Position numbers and translations under genes: made by a program. From Aquabacterium sp. (GTDB lineage: Bacteria > Pseudomonadota > Gammaproteobacteria > Burkholderiales > Burkholderiaceae_C), in the NCBI GenBank assembly GCA_030654395.1, contig JAURXM010000108.1, positions 124,001-188,000 of the forward strand: 64,000 nucleotides of DNA, written 5' to 3'. Below, in pieces: positions 19,143 through 27,110 of this stretch; the first letter of the stretch is position 1; every line of letters starts with the position of its first letter. The notes under the pieces are model-generated. The model was given only the letters and a program-made list of their open reading frames with translations, did not search any database and was not told where the DNA came from.

Positions 19143-22094
19143 TCAATCCCAGTTTCTGTATGTGGCGCCTTTGGTGCCGAGCGGGCGGTGGCAGCCGGAC
19201 TGTGAGCAGTCGGTGACGCCCGTCTTTTTGTTGTGGGTCAAAGACTTGCGTTCCATATTGCCCAGATAAGCTGAGCCTGCGTTGTGGCAGGCGTAACACC
19301 AACCGGCACCACTGCCTTGGCTGTTGTTGTGGTTCATCGCCGATGAGCCAAAGCCACCCGCGTTGGTGCTGTTGTGGCAGGCCTTGCAATCTAAGGTTGA
19401 CCCGTTTAGCAACTGGGCCTCGGGGATGTGGTTGTTTGGCTTGGCGGTGGCGCCTGCACCTGCATAGGCTTGTGTGTGGCACGTCTTGCACGACTGCGTA
19501 CTGACGGCTGTGTGGTTCACCGTCACGCTGGTCGCCCACGCCTGTTGCGACTTGTGGCACGAGTCGCACTTCACGCCACCCACTTGCATAGGGATGTGGT
19601 TGCTGGGCTTGCCGGTTGCTGTGGCCCCGTTGTGGCAGTTATCGCAGCTGCCTGATCCCACCGCATTGGTTGGCGCGTGTGTGTAGACCACCGATGTCCA
19701 TGACATGGCTGACTTGTGGCACGACTCGCAGTTGTTGGCGATGCCTGCGTGTACGGCGTTGTTGGGTTTGCTTGTTAAACCATAGGCAGCGCTGAGGTGG
19801 CAGGTGGCGCACTGCCCCGTGATGGTGACGTTGCTGTGGAAGCGACCGGGGTTCCATGCGCTGTAGCCGCTCTTGTGGCAGCTGTCGCAGTTGGTGATGG
19901 CGGCGCCAGTCAGTGCTTGGTAGGGGATGTGGTTGCTGGGCCGGCCATCAGCAGGTGGGAAGGCGCCTGAGTGGCAGCTTGAGCATTGACCTGATACGGT
20001 CACTTGGGTGTGGTTCCACTTGGTGGGTGTCCATGTGTTCACGCTGTGGCAGCTGATGCAGTTGGCTGTCACAGGGATGTGGCTGCCAGGCTTGCCCGTG
20101 GCGGCGCTGTTATTGTGGCAACTGGTGCATTGCGTGGTGGCGTTGAACTTGCTGTGGTCGACGCGTGCACCTGACCAGCCATTGGTGTTGTGGCATGACT
20201 CGCAGCCGCCGGTCACGGTTGCGTGGACCGTGTTCGCTGGCTTGGATGTCAAACCATAGGCTGACGTCATGTGGCATGTGGCGCATTGACCGGTGATGGT
20301 GACATTGGCGTGGAAGCGACCGGGGTTCCATGCGCTGTAGCCGCTCTTGTGGCAGCTGTCGCAGTTGGTGATGGCGGCGCCAGTCAGTGCTTGGTAGGGG
20401 ATGTGGTTGCTGGGCCGGCCATCAGCAGGTGGGAAGGCCCCTGAGTGGCAGCTTGAGCATTGACCTGATACGGTCACTTGGGTGTGGTTCCACTTGGTGG
20501 GTGTCCATGTGTTGACGCTGTGGCAGCTGATGCAGTTGGCTGTCACAGGGATGTGGCTTCCAGGCTTGCCCGTGGCGGCGCTGTTGTTGTGGCAGCTGGC
20601 GCATTGCGTGGTGACGTTGAACTTGCTGTGGTCGACGCGTGCACCTGACCAGCCATTGGTGTTGTGGCATGACTCGCAGCCCCCGGTCACGGTTGCGTGG
20701 ACCGTGTTCGCTGGCTTGGATGTCAAACCATAGGCTGACGTCATGTGGCAGGTGGCGCACTGCCCCGTGATGGTGACATTGGTGTGGAAGCGACCGGGGT
20801 TCCATGCGCTGTAGCCGCTCTTGTGGCAGCTGTCGCAGTTGGTGATGGCTGCGCCCGTCAGTGCTGGGTAGGGGATATGGTTGCTGGGCTTGCCATCAGC
20901 GGGGGGGAATGAACCGGAGTGGCAGGTAGCGCATTGCCCCGCGACCTGAGTCTGTGTGTGGTTCCAGCTTGTTGGGCGCCAGTTGCTGACGCTGTGGCAG
21001 TTGCTGCAATTGGTCGACACAGGTATGTGGTTGCCCGGCTTGCCTGTGGCCGTGCCACCGTTGTGGCAACTGGCGCATTGCGTGCCGGGGGGGAACTTGC
21101 TGTGGTCAACCCTAGCGCCAGCCCATGCGGAGGTGTTGTGGCAACGCTCGCAGCCACCGGTGACGCCACTGTGGATGCTGTTGTTGGGCTTGGATGTCAA
21201 GCCGTACGACGCATTGAGGTGACAGGATGCACACTGGCCACTGACGCTCGCATTGGCGTGGAAGCGGCCCGGGCTCCACGATGCATACCCCCCTTTGTGG
21301 CAGCTGTCGCAATTTGACGCCGCCACACCTGTTAAGTTTTGATAGGGAATGTGGTTGCCCGGCTTGCCATCTGCTGGGGCGAATGCACCGGAGTGGCAGG
21401 TTGAGCATTGCCCGGATACCTGCGTTTGCGTGTGGTTCCACTTGCTTGGCTTCCAACTGTTGGCGGTGTGGCAACTGATGCAATTGGCCGACACGGGGAT
21501 GTGTGCCGATGATTTGCCGCTTGCGGCCGATCCGTTGTGGCAGCTGGCGCATGCCGTTGCGGCATTGAACGCAGCGTGATTTGGTTTGGCGCTGTTCCAC
21601 GAGTTGGTGGTGTGGCAGGTGTCGCAGGCCGCACGTGTGGGCATGTGCGAGGCCGTTTTACCTTGGGTGTGCAAGCCGTCATGGCATGCCTGACAACTTG
21701 TCCCCGGTGGTGTGCCCGTTGTGTGGCTAAAGCGCGCACCAGTGAATGACTGCGTGCCGTGACAGGTTTCGCAAGTCTGTGTATTCAGGTTGGTTGGGAT
21801 ATGGTTGACTGGCAGCACCACGTTTGCGCGTGAAAACCGCGACCCCGTGGTATGGCACGTTTGGCAATCTCGGGGTGTGCCTTTGAATACGGCGTTGGCG
21901 TGGCAGGACTCACAGCGCAACGTGCCGTGCGCACCGCTGAGCGGGAAACCTGTTTTGACGTGATCGAAGCGCGTCACTGTGTTTTGCGCCCGTGCCGCGC
22001 CAGGCCATGCACCTATAACCACACCAATGACGAGCATCAACACGCATAAAGCAGCTGATCTGATCCATTGGCAGTGGCGGGGTGAGGTGGTCAT
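19143..22094 (-). CDS. Giant multihaem cytochrome c, 34 CXXCH plus one CX4CH
   Basis: About 983 residues from ATG 22094, with a signal peptide ending GAARA. I count 34 CXXCH motifs and a final CX4CH (CSQSGCH), so up to 35 haems at about one per 28 residues. The centre is four tandem 158-residue hexahaem units beginning at the CISCH/CSNCH motifs (Cys205, 363, 521, 679), with recurring elements such as NHIPY, GYSAWNPGRFH and ARVDHSKF. Expected to be periplasmic or extracellular and to conduct electrons between the 24-haem protein and the cell surface; location is inferred. No catalytic-site family signature is seen, so a wire role is likelier than an enzyme. An in-frame ATG at 22133 overlaps a palindromic operator-like site and is disfavoured. 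Confidence 0.88.
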   Translation of the reverse strand: MTTSPRHCQWIRSAALCVLMLVIGVVIGAWPGAARAQNTVTRFDHVKTGFPLSGAHGTLRCESCHANAVFKGTPRDCQTCHTTGSRFSRANVVLPVNHIPTNLNTQTCETCHGTQSFTGARFSHTTGTPPGTSCQACHDGLHTQGKTASHMPTRAACDTCHTTNSWNSAKPNHAAFNAATACASCHNGSAASGKSSAHIPVSANCISCHTANSWKPSKWNHTQTQVSGQCSTCHSGAFAPADGKPGNHIPYQNLTGVAASNCDSCHKGGYASWSPGRFHANASVSGQCASCHLNASYGLTSKPNNSIHSGVTGGCERCHNTSAWAGARVDHSKFPPGTQCASCHNGGTATGKPGNHIPVSTNCSNCHSVSNWRPTSWNHTQTQVAGQCATCHSGSFPPADGKPSNHIPYPALTGAAITNCDSCHKSGYSAWNPGRFHTNVTITGQCATCHMTSAYGLTSKPANTVHATVTGGCESCHNTNGWSGARVDHSKFNVTTQCASCHNNSAATGKPGSHIPVTANCISCHSVNTWTPTKWNHTQVTVSGQCSSCHSGAFPPADGRPSNHIPYQALTGAAITNCDSCHKSGYSAWNPGRFHANVTITGQCATCHMTSAYGLTSKPANTVHATVTGGCESCHNTNGWSGARVDHSKFNATTQCTSCHNNSAATGKPGSHIPVTANCISCHSVNTWTPTKWNHTQVTVSGQCSSCHSGAFPPADGRPSNHIPYQALTGAAITNCDSCHKSGYSAWNPGRFHSNVTITGQCATCHLSAAYGLTSKPNNAVHAGIANNCESCHKSAMSWTSVVYTHAPTNAVGSGSCDNCHNGATATGKPSNHIPMQVGGVKCDSCHKSQQAWATSVTVNHTAVSTQSCKTCHTQAYAGAGATAKPNNHIPEAQLLNGSTLDCKACHNSTNAGGFGSSAMNHNNSQGSGAGWCYACHNAGSAYLGNMERKSLTHNKKTGVTDCSQSGCHRPLGTKGATYRNWD
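19587..21482 (-). repeat. Four tandem 474-bp repeats encoding hexahaem units
   Basis: Landmark sequence agcgaccgggg begins at 19841, 20315 and 20789, and its variant agcggcccggg at 21263, giving an exact 474-bp period. The copies running from 19841 and 20315 differ at only a few positions and look like a recent duplication; the copy near 21263 is more diverged. The repeats keep the reading frame and encode six haem sites each. Confidence 0.9.
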
Positions 22095-22117
22095 CTGTAC
22101 AGCACGTGTTCTGTAAA

Positions 22118-22132
22118 TGTGAAATTTGCACA
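22118..22132. promoter_or_regulatory. Palindromic operator-like site upstream of the 35-haem gene
   Basis: The 15-mer tgtgaaatttgcaca is an imperfect palindrome 24 bases upstream of the cytochrome ATG. It differs at one base from the site at 24943-24957 ahead of the cytochrome b gene. The shared motif suggests one regulator; its identity is not evident. Confidence 0.5.
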
Positions 22133-22165
22133 TTCAGTATAAGGCGTGTCGTGCTGTTGTTGGAC

Positions 22166-23953
22166 TCAGTGTTTATCAACTTGTATCCAACTTGCTGTGC
22201 TGTGGCATTGCTCGCAGCGGCCACCAAACTGCCCGTCATGCGGGTCATCCTTGTTGTGGCAGTCCACACAACGCTGGCTTGTTTGCGCAATGGCCTTGCC
22301 TCGTGGAGCTGGTTGTTTGTGGCATGCGTCACACTTTGTCCGCAAGTGGGCGCCAGTTAACGCGTATGACGTCTGCTTGGTGTGATTGAAGTCCCATGCC
22401 TTCCAGTTGCGTGCGTTGTGGCAGGTCTCGCAAACTGAGCCCAATTTGCCTTTGTGTTTGTCCTCTTTGAGGTGGCAGGCGATGCATTCCCGTTGTGTAT
22501 CTTTGAAACGTTTTGTTGCATGACAGGCCTTGCATTCGACCTTGCCATGGCTGCCCGTTAAGGGAAAACGGGACTTGCCATGGTCGAAGACAGCGGCATT
22601 CCAGTCTCTGTCGCCGTGACACTGCTCGCATTGATGACCCTGGGTGCCATCGTGCTTGTCGTCTTTCTTGTGACAGCTATAGCACGCAGTGGCTGTGCCC
22701 TTGAAGTGGGTGGGGCCACCTTGATGGCAGTCGGCGCATTTGATGGTGATGGATGCGTGTGCGTTGCGCAGTGCGAACCGGGTGCGGTCGTGGCTGAAGC
22801 GGCCTGCTGTGGACTTCCAGTCACGCTCGCTGTGGCAGTCTGAGCAAGCCTTGCCTAAGGTGCCCTCGTGTTTGTCATCGCGTTGATGGCAGGCGTAACA
22901 ATCCATGGACGCCTCCTTGAACAAGGCGCTCTTGTGGCAGTCCTTGCAGCCTGCTTTGATGTGCTTGCCCAGCAAAGGGAATCGGGTCTTTTCATGGTCG
23001 AAACGTGCGGGGTCCTTCCAGCCTGATTCGCTGTGACACGAGGCGCAGTCCTTGCCCAATGTGTCCTTGTGCTTGTCGTCTTTTTTGTGGCAATCCCAGC
23101 ATGTCTGAGGCAGCTTCTGACGGTAAAGCGCACCGGTATGGCAGTCGCCACAAGCCGTTTTTCGGTGTTTGCCGCGCAGCACGTAAGACGTGTCGCTGTC
23201 GTGATTGAACTTAACGTCCTTCCACAGATTGGCCTTGTGGCAGGTCTCGCACTTGGTGCCGAATTGGCCTTTGTGCTCGTCATCTTTCTTGTGGCACCCG
23301 ATACAGGTTTTCGGGGTGTCCTTGAAGCGCGCATTGGCATGACAGTCATCGCATTGCCGTTTGGCGTGCTTGTCCTCTAGCGTGAAATGGGTCTGTTTGC
23401 CGTGGTCGAAGTCAAGGTCTTTCCAGCCTGTTTCACGGTGACAGGTGACGCATTTGGCGGTGATGCCACCCTTGTGCACGTCGTCCTTTTTATGGCAGCT
23501 GATGCACTCAGCAGGGGCTTGCCAGTACTTCTTGCCCGCGTTGTGGCATTTGTCGCAGGCCACACTGACGTGTTTGCCTTTGAGCAAATAGTCTGTTTGT
23601 TGGTGATCAAACCGCTTGGTGTCAAGTTGCACGATGCGGGCGGGGCGGCCCTTGTGGTCCGTGTGGCAACTGCGGCATGAAGGTTGACCTTTGAGTCGAC
23701 CATGTAAGCCTTGGTGCAACGCCACATCTTGCCCAACTTCTTTGTGGCAGGCCATACACAAGGCATCTTGCCCTTTTGGATTGAAGCGCACGTGGCAGTT
23801 GCTGCACGATTGCTCAATCTTGGCGTGGCCCGTGATGACATCACCTGGCGCGAGCACCGACTCGATTGATTGCGCCTGTGCGCCAGGCACCATGCCAAAG
23901 CACAGTGCGAGCATGGCCAGTAGCGCAGCAAAGCACCACCGACGTAAGCTCAT
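22166..23953 (-). CDS. Multihaem cytochrome c with 24 CXXCH motifs
   Basis: About 595 residues from ATG 23953, with a signal peptide ending AQA. I count 24 CXXCH motifs arranged as eight trihaem modules of about 67-68 residues, one haem per 25 residues. Each module has the pattern CHKKDDxHKGxxGxxCxxCH, then W-K-x-F-x-H, then GKHxxxxCxxCH. It is rich in Lys and Asp, unlike the Ser/Asn/Gly-rich 35-haem partner. It is inferred to be a soluble periplasmic carrier linking the inner-membrane cytochrome encoded 13 bases upstream to the outer-membrane assembly. Histidines between the motifs could give bis-His ligation. Confidence 0.88.
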   Translation of the reverse strand: MSLRRWCFAALLAMLALCFGMVPGAQAQSIESVLAPGDVITGHAKIEQSCSNCHVRFNPKGQDALCMACHKEVGQDVALHQGLHGRLKGQPSCRSCHTDHKGRPARIVQLDTKRFDHQQTDYLLKGKHVSVACDKCHNAGKKYWQAPAECISCHKKDDVHKGGITAKCVTCHRETGWKDLDFDHGKQTHFTLEDKHAKRQCDDCHANARFKDTPKTCIGCHKKDDEHKGQFGTKCETCHKANLWKDVKFNHDSDTSYVLRGKHRKTACGDCHTGALYRQKLPQTCWDCHKKDDKHKDTLGKDCASCHSESGWKDPARFDHEKTRFPLLGKHIKAGCKDCHKSALFKEASMDCYACHQRDDKHEGTLGKACSDCHSERDWKSTAGRFSHDRTRFALRNAHASITIKCADCHQGGPTHFKGTATACYSCHKKDDKHDGTQGHQCEQCHGDRDWNAAVFDHGKSRFPLTGSHGKVECKACHATKRFKDTQRECIACHLKEDKHKGKLGSVCETCHNARNWKAWDFNHTKQTSYALTGAHLRTKCDACHKQPAPRGKAIAQTSQRCVDCHNKDDPHDGQFGGRCEQCHSTASWIQVDKH

Positions 23954-23966
23954 CGCGGCGTGGCGC

Positions 23967-24860
23967 TCAATACGCATGGACCGCCACGACATGGAAGATG
24001 GCGCAAATCACCATGATCCAAACGAAGGGCACATGGGCGATGTGCCACATGGAGAACAAGCGCTCAAAAGTTTGAAACTGCGCGGCACGTTGCACCGACA
24101 TGGCGTAGTCCTCAATTTGAGTGCAGCTATTGCGGTAGTGCATCAAGGCCACACTGGACGGCCATTTCTCTTGTTTCGCCCTTTGCTTGATGGTCTGCTT
24201 GACCTCAACTTTGCAGGCGTTGACGACGTGATGGCGCTGCAAGGGGAGGGCGAACAGGCGCCAAAGATGGCGTGTACCTTGCTCTGCAGGGGATAAGGCC
24301 AGCTGTTCGAATGTGTGCAAAGCGTCCAGCACGGATGGCGCTGTGTTGAGTTGGGTGCTCACGGCATGCTGTTGTGCGCCCATGGCTTGACGAAGGCTGG
24401 CGACGGACGCCTTCTCTCCACGCAGGTCGGCATGAAGGCGCACATACAGGAAGCGACCGATGACACCGCTGAGGGCCACGATGAGCATCGAAAAAAGTGC
24501 CACTGCGGCATTGGTTGAGCCAATGTGGAAGGTGGAATGCAGCAGGATCAACCACGGCCCCGCAATGCCCAGCACCATGTGTGCGATGAACCAGTATTTG
24601 GATGCGCCCCAGTTGTAGGTCACACGCCAGCGTTTGCGCAAGGGATAGGTGAACAGCAGCAACATCGCTACGCCACCTGAGACGCCCAACCAGTAGCCCG
24701 TTTGCGACCATGGCGTGAACCACCCCTGAGCGGAGACCCACCACGCAGACAGTGTCAGCACCAGCAGCGTCAGATAGATGAGCAGGTCTGAGCGAATGCG
24801 GATGCGCGCTATACCTAGGTTGGTCGCAGGGGCGGTCAATGTCGATGCGGGGGTAGCCAT
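23967..24860 (-). CDS. Inner-membrane putative b-type cytochrome
   Basis: About 297 residues with four to five hydrophobic helices. Histidine pairs lie in helices, at WFIAHMVLGIAGPWLILLH and at MWHIAHVPFVW followed by FHVVAVHAY, as in dihaem b-type quinone-linked cytochromes. A helical, charged cytoplasmic or periplasmic loop of about 130 residues separates the second and last helix groups. No known family is recognised. It is the first gene of the cytochrome/ccm unit, so it may exchange electrons between the quinone pool or the divergent flavoprotein and the 24-haem cytochrome. ATG 24860 is preferred over ATG 24956, which lies inside a palindromic site. Confidence 0.6.
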   Translation of the reverse strand: MATPASTLTAPATNLGIARIRIRSDLLIYLTLLVLTLSAWWVSAQGWFTPWSQTGYWLGVSGGVAMLLLFTYPLRKRWRVTYNWGASKYWFIAHMVLGIAGPWLILLHSTFHIGSTNAAVALFSMLIVALSGVIGRFLYVRLHADLRGEKASVASLRQAMGAQQHAVSTQLNTAPSVLDALHTFEQLALSPAEQGTRHLWRLFALPLQRHHVVNACKVEVKQTIKQRAKQEKWPSSVALMHYRNSCTQIEDYAMSVQRAAQFQTFERLFSMWHIAHVPFVWIMVICAIFHVVAVHAY

Positions 24861-24942
24861 GTCAGGCGGGACTCTTGTTGATGGGTGCGTTTGCGGCGCA
24901 CGTGGGCTTTGTTTGATTCTATCCAGCCAAGCCTTGTTAAAA

Positions 24943-24957
24943 TGTGCAATTTGCACA
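24943..24957. promoter_or_regulatory. Palindromic operator-like site in the divergent promoter
   Basis: tgtgcaatttgcaca is a palindrome apart from its central base. It lies between the start of the cytochrome b gene and the divergent Fe-S flavoprotein gene, so it could control both directions. It is almost identical to the site at 22118-22132. Confidence 0.55.
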
Positions 24958-25046
24958 CGTGTAACAATGTTTACTTGCTTTTAGCGATGCGGGCGTGCGT
25001 TGACTGAGCGTGGGCTTCATCATCGTGGGCCACTTACCCCATTCTC

Positions 25047-26360
25047 ATGTTGTCTCCTGTCTATTTGAGTGTTTACGCTGCCGCTGCTGGCATTGCTGTG
25101 GGTTTGCATCTGCTTTTGGCAGGGCGCAAGCGTCAAGCCGCCGAGCGTGCTTTGTCTGAATCCAAACAAGCCGGTTTGCATGAGCCTGCGTCTTTGCATC
25201 CTGTTGTAGATCCGAATCGGTGCTTCGGGTCTGGTGCCTGCGTCAAGGCCTGCCCAGAAGAGGCTTTGGGTATCGTCAATGGCAAGGCCACCCTGATCAA
25301 CGCGGCCGCCTGCATTGGCCATGGCGCTTGTGTGACGGCGTGCCCGACTCAGGCACTGTCACTGGTTTTTGGCACGCAAACACGTGGCGTGGACATCCCG
25401 TCACTGAGCAAGGAGTTCGAATCCAGCGTACCGGGCATCTTCATCGCCGGAGAGTTGGGCGGGATGGGTTTGATTCGCAAGACAGCTGAGCAGGGGCGCC
25501 AAGCCATGACGGCTGTGCGAAAGAGGGTGGCACAAAGCCAATCTGCGGCCCCCTTGGATGTGGTCATCGTGGGGGCAGGCCCTGCAGGTATTTCTTCAGG
25601 CCTGAGCGCCATTCATCACAAGCTCAAGTACAGCATCCTTGAACAAGAAGCTTCATTGGGCGGCTCGGTTTATCACTATCCGCGCAACAAGATCGCCATG
25701 ACTGCGCCCGTCAAGCTCGATGTGGTTGGCAGCATGAGCTTGGGCACCGAGGTGCAGAAGGAGGCTTTGCTGACGTTTTGGCATGACATCGTGGCCAAGA
25801 CGGGGCTGACGTTCAGGTTTGGTGAGCGCTTAGAGTCGATTGATCAACAAGAGGATGGCAGCTTCTTGGTGCGCAGCAGCAAGGGGCAGTACCACGCCAA
25901 AGCGGTGCTGCTGGCCTTAGGGCGAAGGGGGTCACCACGAAAGCTCGATGTGCCAGGTGAGGAACAAAGTAAGGTGGTCTACCGGCTCATCGATGCGGAG
26001 CAATACCGTGGTCAGCATGTGCTGGTTGTGGGTGGTGGTGACAGCGCGCTGGAGGCCGCGATCGCGCTCGCAGAGCAGCCTGATACCACGGTCACCTTGT
26101 CTTATCGCAGCAAGGCTTTTGGGCGTGTCAAAGACAAAAACCGCCAAAAGCTCAAGCAGATGCAGGGCATGGACAAGGTCAACGTTTTGCTGGAGTCCCA
26201 TGTGCTCAGCATCGAGGCCCACCAGGTGTGTCTGAGCGGCCCCGGAGGGGATCTGAGTTTGCGCAATGACAGTGTGATCGTTTGTGCGGGTGGGGTGCTG
26301 CCTATTCCGCTGTTGCAGTCCATCGGTATCAAATTCGAGACCAAGTTTGGAACGGCCTGA
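25047..26360 (+). CDS. Ferredoxin-domain FAD/NAD(P)-dependent oxidoreductase
   Basis: About 437 residues. It has an N-terminal hydrophobic helix (about 5-27), then a two-cluster ferredoxin domain (about 52-110), then a thioredoxin-reductase-like flavoprotein with FAD motif VVIVGAGPAGISSG (about 173) and NAD(P) motif VLVVGGGDSALEAA (about 326). No CxxC disulfide site is seen in the flavin part. Both iron-sulfur motifs lack their second cysteine (CFGSGAC..ACP and CIGHGAC..ACP), so cluster type is uncertain. It is likely membrane-tethered, moving electrons between NAD(P)H and the divergent cytochrome b/cytochrome c chain. This role is inferred from position. Confidence 0.75.
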   Translation: MLSPVYLSVYAAAAGIAVGLHLLLAGRKRQAAERALSESKQAGLHEPASLHPVVDPNRCFGSGACVKACPEEALGIVNGKATLINAAACIGHGACVTACPTQALSLVFGTQTRGVDIPSLSKEFESSVPGIFIAGELGGMGLIRKTAEQGRQAMTAVRKRVAQSQSAAPLDVVIVGAGPAGISSGLSAIHHKLKYSILEQEASLGGSVYHYPRNKIAMTAPVKLDVVGSMSLGTEVQKEALLTFWHDIVAKTGLTFRFGERLESIDQQEDGSFLVRSSKGQYHAKAVLLALGRRGSPRKLDVPGEEQSKVVYRLIDAEQYRGQHVLVVGGGDSALEAAIALAEQPDTTVTLSYRSKAFGRVKDKNRQKLKQMQGMDKVNVLLESHVLSIEAHQVCLSGPGGDLSLRNDSVIVCAGGVLPIPLLQSIGIKFETKFGTA

Positions 26361-26390
26361 GCATCACTTGATCTCTGTTTATTGAATGGT

Positions 26391-26409
26391 ATTGCGAATC
26401 ATTCGTATT
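26391..26409. promoter_or_regulatory. Probable Fur box upstream of tonB
   Basis: attgcgaatcattcgtatt resembles the Fur consensus (GATAATGATAATCATTATC), with the inverted core GAATCATTC. It lies about 47 bases upstream of tonB in a promoter-like AT-rich stretch, consistent with iron repression of the tonB-exbBD-receptor operon. Confidence 0.65.
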
Positions 26410-26455
26410 TAATGTATTGTGTGGGCATGGCTGATGGCCGCTGAACACGCTTTAC

Positions 26456-27109
26456 ATGATTTCGATATGTCTATCTCCTAGGGTGACTGTCCCCACCGTT
26501 GTGACGGTGCTTGTGGTCTTGGCGCATGGCTTGGCGCTTGCTGGCCTGTTGATCCGTGCAGAGGCCCGTGAGCCTGCTGTGGCGCTGGCCAGTGACAGCC
26601 CGGTGGTCTTCGTGACACAGATCCCATCGAGGTCGCCAGAGGTCGAGCCACAGCACATGCCGCCAACGCGGCCCTTGCCCCATATGGCGGATGCCAGAGC
26701 GCCCGTTGCGGGTGTAGTTGCACCTGCCGCAGTCGTGGCCGAAGTGGCGGACGCCGCACAGCCACTGACGCCGGTCTCCGCGCCAACTCACGTGACATCC
26801 GAACCAGCACAAGTACCAGCACCCTCGCTCATCCCAGAGTCCGCTGTGCAATACCTGCAAGCGCCGGTATTGGTCTACCCACGGCAGTCACGGCGCATGG
26901 GTGAGTTTGGCCGGGTCACCGTGCGCGTACTCATTGACGAGGCTGGGTTGCCGGGCACCGTGCAAGTCAGCCGGACATCGGGTTTTGCGCGCTTGGATGA
27001 GGCGGCCTTGGTGGCCGTGCGGCAGGCGCGTTTCAGACCCTATTCCCAGAACGGCCAGCCGACTGCCGCGTGGGCCTTGATCCCCCTTAATTTTGATCTG
27101 GAGTCTTGA
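26456..27109 (+). CDS. tonB: Energy transducer TonB
   Basis: Links proton-motive force to outer-membrane receptors. It has about 217 residues: an N-terminal transmembrane helix (about 12-34), a Pro/Ala/Val-rich periplasmic spacer, and the C-terminal TonB domain (about 135-217) with the typical VYPRQSRRMGEFGRVTVRVLID start and LDEAALVAVRQARFRPY end. It is the first gene of an iron-uptake operon, behind a Fur box and one base before exbB. Confidence 0.9.
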   Translation: MISICLSPRVTVPTVVTVLVVLAHGLALAGLLIRAEAREPAVALASDSPVVFVTQIPSRSPEVEPQHMPPTRPLPHMADARAPVAGVVAPAAVVAEVADAAQPLTPVSAPTHVTSEPAQVPAPSLIPESAVQYLQAPVLVYPRQSRRMGEFGRVTVRVLIDEAGLPGTVQVSRTSGFARLDEAALVAVRQARFRPYSQNGQPTAAWALIPLNFDLES

Positions 27110-27110
27110 C

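Noticed and set aside
20482..20733. Plus-strand repeats of a Trp/Leu-rich protein over the cytochrome repeats
   Set aside because: They are reverse-strand shadows of the 474-bp haem repeats, each stopping within one unit.
19587..21482. CRISPR-like or satellite repeats
   Set aside because: The 474-bp period is coding, keeps frame and gives CXXCH haem sites. There are no short direct repeats with unique spacers.
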